This document shows, piece by piece, positions 58,203 through 64,000 of a DNA stretch of 64,000 bases. The DNA lies in contig NZ_JAJKFQ010000005.1 of NCBI RefSeq assembly GCF_020966635.1, forward strand, positions 372,001 through 436,000. The letters run 5' to 3'. A program made the translations under genes and the position numbers. The DNA is from Stieleria sp. JC731. Its GTDB lineage: Bacteria; Planctomycetota; Planctomycetia; Pirellulales; Pirellulaceae. How positions within the stretch are numbered: the first letter of the stretch is position 1; every line of letters begins with the position of its first letter. The notes under the pieces were generated by a model. It saw nothing but the letters and a program-made list of their open reading frames with translations. It was not told the DNA's origin and made no database searches.

Positions 58203-61082
58203 CTAGACATCAAACACCACGATCAAGTCTGCAGCCTCATGCGATGTGAGGTTCAGTGACACCGCGCCATCGTCGCAGCGGACGGTTTCAGGTAGAGCTT
58301 CCAAGGAACGCTCGATCCCGGAACCATCGGCATGAAACGCCGCGTGTGCGAACGTCGCGAACTGCAGTTTGACCTTGGTGTTCTTTGGACGTGTTTGAAC
58401 AAGCGTCAGTCGGCACGCCAGACGACCATCCGTTCGGCGTGACGTTTGCATCTTGGTGATTTGAACATCGGGTGATCCGGTGTGAACCAACCAAGCTTGA
58501 TTCGTCTTCCCTTTTTCATTGGCGGGAAGAGGTTTCGTTAGCGGCGGTGCGATCAATCCGCGCGCCGCAGCAATCGGCTGAGGGCAATCGATGCCATAGG
58601 AAAGTTGAAACGGAACAGTTTCGTTGCTTTGGTGCGCGATCGCGACCACGGTATCCAAGAAACGATCGCCAACCTTTCGGTGTAGCGGTAAACCATGCCC
58701 GCAGACCAGGGTTTGCTTTTCCGCTTCGTCGATGACTACACCCAGCGGCGATACGATGCGTCGGGCGTTCGTCGTGTGAATCTTGTCCCGAACCAAAGCT
58801 TTGATGATCGAAGCTTCAGCTGCGACAGCGGTACGTACGCTGAAGGCTCGGGTGAAAAGCCCTTTCAGCTCAGCAGGGACGTCCTTCGTTAGGATGCTAC
58901 CCTGGATGTCGATAAAGCGACTGCCGCGTTGTAGTGTGTACTGCAGCTGAAAATCGGCGATCGACCGACCGTCATGATCGCATAGATCGCCTTTGCACAC
59001 GATGGTACCCTTGGATGGATCCGAATGCGTCACCGCCATTTCACGACAACGCATTTGCCCGCCCTCGCGATCGCCACACAAGCCTTCGCCCATGTTCAAC
59101 CGCATCGACAAGCGGTTGCCTCGTGATGCGCTGTAGATGCCGGAGATTCCTCCGTTTTCTTCGCTGATCGAAACGGCCATGAACTCGTTTCGCAGCACCG
59201 CATGTTCGGCGATCCCTTTGCTTTTGCGAACTAATCGCTTCAGCAGGTTGCCGCCTTTAATTGCTTTGCCGCCGTGCAAGCGAGTAAAACCGAGCGAAGG
59301 GATATCGATGCTTGCGCTACACAAATTGTTTGACGAAGGCCTGGAAGATTTTGAAACGGCGTAGACGTATTCGCTCTCGTCTGGTGCGCCTTCCAATTCC
59401 ACCTGACAGCGAATCGCACCGCCATGGGGATTGAAACACAACACATCGGTCGACGTGACGTCGGATGATTGTTCGCTTTCACCCACCGCAATCGCAATGG
59501 CTGATGCCGCGTCGTTGACGGACTCCTCATCAACAAGTGTCGGTTTGACCAACTGGGCGACCGCATGTGTGACCTGGTCGGCTTCATGCCGAACGGTGTG
59601 CGTGAATTGATCAGCGAGGTTCGCCATTGTTTGATTGGGTGAATCGCTGCAGGTGATCTGGCTTGAGATACCCTCGGCGGCTTCGGCTGAAATCGCTGAC
59701 AGTTGACCGGAATGGTAGGGGCGTTCTCCTTTGGTGAAGTAATCGTCGATCGACCAGAACCGGCCTAACGCCAAACTCCACGAAGCCGCTCGAACCAAGT
59801 CACGATGGCTATCGCAAACCTTCTCTGGCCAGTGGACCAACAGCCCGGTCGCTACTTCACCGCCATCGATGGCTTCACCAAGGACCGCACCGATAGAAAG
59901 GTAGGCCGCATCACTTGCCGCATCGATCGGCTTGGCCGTCAACGCTTCGATCTCGATATTTCCACTTTGGATCAGCAGTTTGGATTCTTCACCAAATCCC
60001 GTCCCGGCTGAAAAGTCCATGGGGATCACGCCTCGATAACCCAGCGCGGCTAGGGAGGGGACGAGATCAACCGGAGTGCTGCCGGAAAGTCTTGCGTAGA
60101 CCAGCGGGGCTTCCGAAGTGGCTTGTTTGGCCAAGTCACTGCCTTGGCGGAATGCATCGATCGCGTCAGCCATCGTCATTGCGTCCACGCACGGAATCGG
60201 CGCGTCGTCAGACGAAGCTGGGCCTCCACCCGCCCAGCCGATCGTTTCTTTGGCAAGCAGTTCGACAAACGGTTTGTAGATCGAGTCTTCGCCTTGGGCA
60301 CGCGCTTGATCAACGACATCCGCGGCCACATCGCCGTCGAGCAAAACGTTCCGCGGCGTTCCGATCACCCCGTTGGCTTCGTCATTCGGTCGAGCACTCG
60401 AGTCGAGTGATTCAAGCCAACCCGCTTTGATCGAATTTTTCAGTACCGATGGCGTTAGCAAGGTGAGATCCACCAAATGGGGATCACTGGAGAAATAGTG
60501 GTCGCGTTCTTCGCTCAGGGCATCAAACACTTCGTGCAGTGCTTCGACAGTCGCGCCCGCATCTCGCTCGCAAAAGCTCTTCGCTGCCGCGACGATACGC
60601 GATTGCAGATAAAGTTCGTCGAGGTTGCTGGTGTATCGCAGCCGACGCGTCATCACTTGGATTTGCAGCGACAAGTAGCCAGCCGCGTAGAAGTCTTCGA
60701 CTCCGATGACGCGAGATTCCAATTCCATCGGTTGCAGTTCTGGCTGCGAATTATCGATCGAAAGCACTCGCAGCATTTCATCGCGATCTGCACCGGTCAC
60801 CCAAATGCAAGACGAGTTGGCTTCGCATTTACGTCGGTATTCCGCAGGAACCTTTGTGATGCAGGGATCGGGAACAACGATGACTCGCGGCCCATCGGGG
60901 GTGGGGGCCGCGTCCGTCCGATACCAAGTCGGAAGCTGTTCGGTTCGGGCCAGCAATTGCGGATGCCAAAGCACGGTCCAGCCAGCAAGCAAACTTCGTG
61001 CATCTTCATCCGATCCGCCAGAGGGAAAATCGTCCAGTGTCGCTGACGGCAAAAGCACGGAGCACTCGTCAAAAGGATCCAT
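58203..61082 (-). CDS. Large protein with GH38-like C-terminal half
   Basis: The start is taken at ATG 61082 (MDPFDECSVLLPSATLDDFPS), giving 959 residues; the frame stays open about 42 codons further upstream. There is no signal peptide. The N-terminal half has DALSEERDHYFSSDPHLVDLTLL and other parts loosely like the alpha-mannosidase (GH38/GH57) barrel, but no clear catalytic Asp motif. The C-terminal half resembles the GH38 beta-sandwich: VLCFNPHGGAIRCQVELEG, VLRNEFMAVSISEENGGISGIY, then SRFIDIQGSI. It may be a diverged or inactive glycosidase. Identification is by pattern only; the gene is single. Confidence 0.5.
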   Translation of the reverse strand: MDPFDECSVLLPSATLDDFPSGGSDEDARSLLAGWTVLWHPQLLARTEQLPTWYRTDAAPTPDGPRVIVVPDPCITKVPAEYRRKCEANSSCIWVTGADRDEMLRVLSIDNSQPELQPMELESRVIGVEDFYAAGYLSLQIQVMTRRLRYTSNLDELYLQSRIVAAAKSFCERDAGATVEALHEVFDALSEERDHYFSSDPHLVDLTLLTPSVLKNSIKAGWLESLDSSARPNDEANGVIGTPRNVLLDGDVAADVVDQARAQGEDSIYKPFVELLAKETIGWAGGGPASSDDAPIPCVDAMTMADAIDAFRQGSDLAKQATSEAPLVYARLSGSTPVDLVPSLAALGYRGVIPMDFSAGTGFGEESKLLIQSGNIEIEALTAKPIDAASDAAYLSIGAVLGEAIDGGEVATGLLVHWPEKVCDSHRDLVRAASWSLALGRFWSIDDYFTKGERPYHSGQLSAISAEAAEGISSQITCSDSPNQTMANLADQFTHTVRHEADQVTHAVAQLVKPTLVDEESVNDAASAIAIAVGESEQSSDVTSTDVLCFNPHGGAIRCQVELEGAPDESEYVYAVSKSSRPSSNNLCSASIDIPSLGFTRLHGGKAIKGGNLLKRLVRKSKGIAEHAVLRNEFMAVSISEENGGISGIYSASRGNRLSMRLNMGEGLCGDREGGQMRCREMAVTHSDPSKGTIVCKGDLCDHDGRSIADFQLQYTLQRGSRFIDIQGSILTKDVPAELKGLFTRAFSVRTAVAAEASIIKALVRDKIHTTNARRIVSPLGVVIDEAEKQTLVCGHGLPLHRKVGDRFLDTVVAIAHQSNETVPFQLSYGIDCPQPIAAARGLIAPPLTKPLPANEKGKTNQAWLVHTGSPDVQITKMQTSRRTDGRLACRLTLVQTRPKNTKVKLQFATFAHAAFHADGSGIERSLEALPETVRCDDGAVSLNLTSHEAADLIVVFDV

Positions 61083-62027
61083 CGATGACCTTGAAAGTAT
61101 TGAACTGGAATCGCGAGGTAGGCGGGGGGGCGAGGCGGGTGACGCACATGAGACACGCGTCATTGCCACGACCAAACGAAGGCCACTGAGAACGGCTAAC
61201 GGCGACAAATTTGACGGTTGGCCTTCGCTGCGGATAGACTACGTAGGTGTTCTGCTGTGGCAACCCCGTTGTCACTTTACAGCGAACGGTGCGTTTGGCT
61301 GCTCGGATAACCGTGGCCGAATACTCGTCGAACTTGATCGAGCTGGCTCAAGCGGTTCGCTGCGGGTGCGAGCGAGTTTGCATCATTTGGGCTGGGGACA
61401 GACCACCTGACTTAGGCTATTCCAAATCCTTTTCCACTGAATCAGCTTCGGCGAGATCAGCCTTGGCGAGTGCCCAGGCCAAATTGAATCGTGGCTTGAA
61501 GCGTCGTGCCCCGGCAGTAGGACGTGGATTCAGGTTTCAGTTTATCGACCTGATGCATGAAACCACGATGGTTTCGGTGCTTTTTGGCTTGCGGAGGCAA
61601 GATTTGACGGGCGGTTGTACTGAAATTGCCGCCAATCAGCACAAATGAGACAGATTTCGTCCCCGAAATTCGCGGCGAAGCGAGGCGGATCGTGGAGACT
61701 GGTCTGTGATGTGAGTAACCTTCAGGAGCGTTCGGGAGGTGCAAGAGTGCGTTTTTTTACGCGTCTTCGACCCAGGGACTAATAAATCTGCCACAATTCA
61801 TTGCAGAACGACCCCAAGGGATTGGCTTTTCGATCGTTAATTCATTGTTGGCTCCGCAAAACAAACCGTTCAGCGAGCCAGATGAACGGCACGAGCTTCC
61901 AATGGATGGTCCTCTAGGTGGGGGCCTGAAGGCGGGGCTCGGGACTGCCTGCGGCTTTTGACATTTCGCCGCGAAAGACAAAACTATTCGACGTCCATCG
62001 TCACCACTTTTCCTTGCATTCAGCACT
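61083..62027. other. Long gene-free divergent region upstream of pilM
   Basis: About 945 bases between the GH38-like gene and pilM. Several short frames exist on both strands, up to about 130 codons, but none has a ribosome site or typical composition. The region should contain both promoters. I see no RNA gene or repeat family member. Confidence 0.4.
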
Positions 62028-64000
62028 ATGGCAAAAAGTTCATCGGTTTGGGGAATCGAAATCGGCCAGTCGGCGCTCAAGGCACTTCGCTGCTCGCTGG
62101 TCAATGACGAAGTTGTCGCCGACGCGTTCGACTTCATCGAGTATCCCAAGATTTTGAGCCAACCGGAGGCCGATCCTGAAGAGTTGATCGCCGACGCTTT
62201 GAATCAGTTGATCGAACGCAATGACGGAATGCGTGAAAAGATCTGTATGAGCGTGCCCGGGCAAAGCGGTCTGTCAAAATTTTTCAAGCCGCCGCCGGTT
62301 GAAGTCAAGAAAGTGGCCGACCTTGTCCGCTACGAAGCCCGCCAACAGATCCCTTTCGACCTTTCGGAAGTTGTCTGGGACTATCAGATGATGCCGGGCA
62401 GCATGGTCGAAGACGGTTATGCGCTCGATTGCGAAGTCGGCTTGTTCGCGATGAAGCAGCAACAAGCCAAGCGGCAGATGCAGCCCTTCAACGATGCAAA
62501 CTTGGAAGTCGACGTCGTCCAGTTGTCGCCGATTTCGCTTTACAACATGGTCGCCTACGATCGAATGAACGAGCGGCTTGAGGGCGAAGTTTTCAACGCT
62601 GACGATCCGCCACCGTCCAGCGTGCTGCTTTCGATCGGTACTGACAGTTCGGACTTGATCATCACCAACGGTTTCCGAATCTGGCAACGTAGTATGCCGA
62701 TCGGTGGTAATCACTTCACGCGTCAGTTGACCAAAGACTTGAAGATGACCTTCGCCAAGGCGGAGCATATTAAGCGGAACGCGCGTGAAGCGGTCGATCC
62801 CAAATTGATCTTCCAGACGATGCGGCCAGTTTTTAACGACTTGGTCACCGAAGTCCAACGCTCGATCGGGTTCTTCCGCAGCATCGACCGCAAGGCGGAA
62901 ATTGGCGAGCTGCTGGTAACAGGTAACACGGTTAAGATGCCAGGTTTGGCGGCCTACTTGGGCAAGAACCTCGGTTTCGAAGTCCATATTTTGGACCGCT
63001 TCAATCGCTTAGGCGGCGAAGACGTACTTTCGATGCCAGCGTTCCGCGACAACGCGACAACGTTCTCGGTTTGCTACGGCTTGTGCCTGCAGGGTTTGGG
63101 ACTGTCGCAGATTCACGCCAGCTTGGTGCCTCAGGACATCATCACTGAGCGAATGATCCGTGCGAAGAAGCCTTGGACAGTTGCCGGTCTGGCTTGTCTG
63201 CTGTTCGGGCTTTCGACGAACTTTTACTTCACACAGCACAGTTGGCAGACCAGCCACGAAGATATTTGGAAGTCTTCCAATCAAGCGGTCGCCAGCATGG
63301 CAAGCTATGCCGACCAGCATCGCGATGAAGACTCCAAGCTGGACAAAACGCTGACCTACTTGAACGCCGTCGGCGAAGAGATCGCAGGGGATGCGGACAA
63401 GCGAGTGGTGTGGATGGAATTGATCCGCGCGGTCAATCAGATCATCCCTCGTGGTAAATACCCAGACGGGATGTTGCCTTCACCAAAAGAAGTGCCTTTC
63501 GAAGAGCAAATCGATTTCCACATCACTTCTGTTGAAACCAAGTACTACGACGAAACCACGTTGACCACATGGTTCGAAAAACGCCTCAAGCGATTTGAGC
63601 AAGAAGACGCTGACTGGCGGAAAAGCATGGGCGTGCCTAAGACCGAAGAGGAAATCGCGGCAGGTGCGATCGAACCTCCGACCGGCCCAGCCTGGGTAAT
63701 CGAGTTGCAAGGTTTTCATTACTTCAACGATGACGACAAAGTCGGTTTCGATGGGAACAACCACACCCGTCGATATTTGACGACCGCGTTCCGTGACCCA
63801 AGCAAGCTGCCCAAGGATGTCGCCAATCGGATTATCGAACTCCCCGATCCGAATGATCCCAACCGGACAATGAAGTACACACCGGAAGAGCTTGGGATCA
63901 GCTATCCGTTGCTGTTGAATATTGAAGACGCCTACGAAGTCAAAATTCCTAACCCGGACTACGAGCCGCCGTTGACCACTGAAACGGGTGGAGCCTCGGG
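62028..64000 (+). CDS. pilM: Type IV pilus assembly protein PilM with PilN-like extension (partial)
   Basis: The gene starts at ATG 62028 and runs off the window after 657 codons. Residues 1-350 are an actin-like PilM: VWGIEIGQSALKALRC (phosphate 1), MSVPGQSGLSKFF, VRYEARQQIPFDLSEVVWDYQ, SVLLSIGTDSSDLIITNG, SMPIGGNHFTRQLTKDL and TGNTVKMPGLAAYLG. A membrane helix (PWTVAGLACLLFGLSTNFYF, about 382-401) is followed by a periplasmic part with VWMELIRAVNQIIPRGKYP that resembles PilN. The usual PilM is about 350 residues and PilN is a separate protein, so this looks like a fusion. It acts in the cytoplasmic alignment platform of type IV pili. Confidence 0.85.
   Translation, partial: MAKSSSVWGIEIGQSALKALRCSLVNDEVVADAFDFIEYPKILSQPEADPEELIADALNQLIERNDGMREKICMSVPGQSGLSKFFKPPPVEVKKVADLVRYEARQQIPFDLSEVVWDYQMMPGSMVEDGYALDCEVGLFAMKQQQAKRQMQPFNDANLEVDVVQLSPISLYNMVAYDRMNERLEGEVFNADDPPPSSVLLSIGTDSSDLIITNGFRIWQRSMPIGGNHFTRQLTKDLKMTFAKAEHIKRNAREAVDPKLIFQTMRPVFNDLVTEVQRSIGFFRSIDRKAEIGELLVTGNTVKMPGLAAYLGKNLGFEVHILDRFNRLGGEDVLSMPAFRDNATTFSVCYGLCLQGLGLSQIHASLVPQDIITERMIRAKKPWTVAGLACLLFGLSTNFYFTQHSWQTSHEDIWKSSNQAVASMASYADQHRDEDSKLDKTLTYLNAVGEEIAGDADKRVVWMELIRAVNQIIPRGKYPDGMLPSPKEVPFEEQIDFHITSVETKYYDETTLTTWFEKRLKRFEQEDADWRKSMGVPKTEEEIAAGAIEPPTGPAWVIELQGFHYFNDDDKVGFDGNNHTRRYLTTAFRDPSKLPKDVANRIIELPDPNDPNRTMKYTPEELGISYPLLLNIEDAYEVKIPNPDYEPPLTTETGGAS

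Noticed and set aside
1-64000. tRNA, rRNA or tmRNA genes
   Set aside because: No cloverleaf or rRNA-like sequence was recognised by eye on either strand; a covariance-model scan would be needed to exclude a missed one.

Overview
The window looks like a piece of chromosome from a planctomycete, most likely a Pirellulales-type marine bacterium (Rhodopirellula/Rubripirellula-like). This is inference from content. A 1,664-residue secreted protein begins with the planctomycete-type N-terminal motif LEGRRLLA. Two DUF1080 domains are fused to unrelated enzymes, and there is an extremely cysteine-rich exported protein. Other pointers are a split GXGXG/glutamate-synthase-like pair, many exported proteins of unknown function, loosely packed genes, and dispersed palindromic intergenic repeats. 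I see no rRNA, tRNA, CRISPR array, prophage or transposase gene.

Layout. 1-650: tail of a hydrolase gene and a repeat cluster. 650-5420 (minus): a coiled-coil exported protein, then a four-gene operon transcribed leftwards (two purine nucleoside phosphorylases, a GXGXG protein, an FMN-domain-like protein). 5.9-13.6 kb: the Cys-rich protein with a strong terminator, an esterase-sialidase fusion, a DUF1080-PhoD fusion, two lipoproteins and a Tat-exported transglutaminase. 13.7-16.6 kb: an alpha/beta hydrolase overlapping a class IV aminotransferase, and an inositol-monophosphatase-like gene. 16.8-22.5 kb (minus): signalling genes (RegB-like histidine kinase, membrane PP2C phosphatase, GAF-SpoIIE phosphatase) and a nitroreductase.

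23-30 kb: an exported protein, a TolC-family lipoprotein and two tandem paralogous secreted proteins with the same unusual Gly-rich/hydrophobic/DDDDT tail. 30.3-34.1 kb: a LuxE-like adenylating enzyme followed by a LuxC-like acylating aldehyde dehydrogenase (a possible acid-to-aldehyde reductase pair), meeting an ABC ATPase head-on. 34.5-42 kb: an exported protein whose stop codon lies in a MITE-like element, a small membrane protein, and the giant modular metalloprotease-like protein preceded by a good sigma70-type promoter and a leader of about 300 nt.

42-48.8 kb (minus): a hypothetical protein, a three-gene cluster (small membrane protein, AIM24, M48 peptidase), an SMP-30-like protein and ftsH. 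49.2-56.6 kb (plus): dxr, rseP, bioA and a DUF1080-sorbosone-dehydrogenase fusion. 56.7-57.0 kb: a 96-bp tandem array of the same palindromic repeat family. 57.4-64 kb: a LuxR-type regulator with a degenerate receiver, a large GH38-like protein, and the start of a PilM gene with a PilN-like extension running off the end.

The most unusual items are the dispersed palindrome family and its MITE-like form, the LuxE/LuxC-like pair without luciferase genes, the tandem paralogues with a shared C-terminal tail, the Cys-rich protein with cationic modules, and the coupled pair of purine phosphorylases with glutamate-synthase fragments. Functions are inferred from motifs recognised by eye; no database search was possible.
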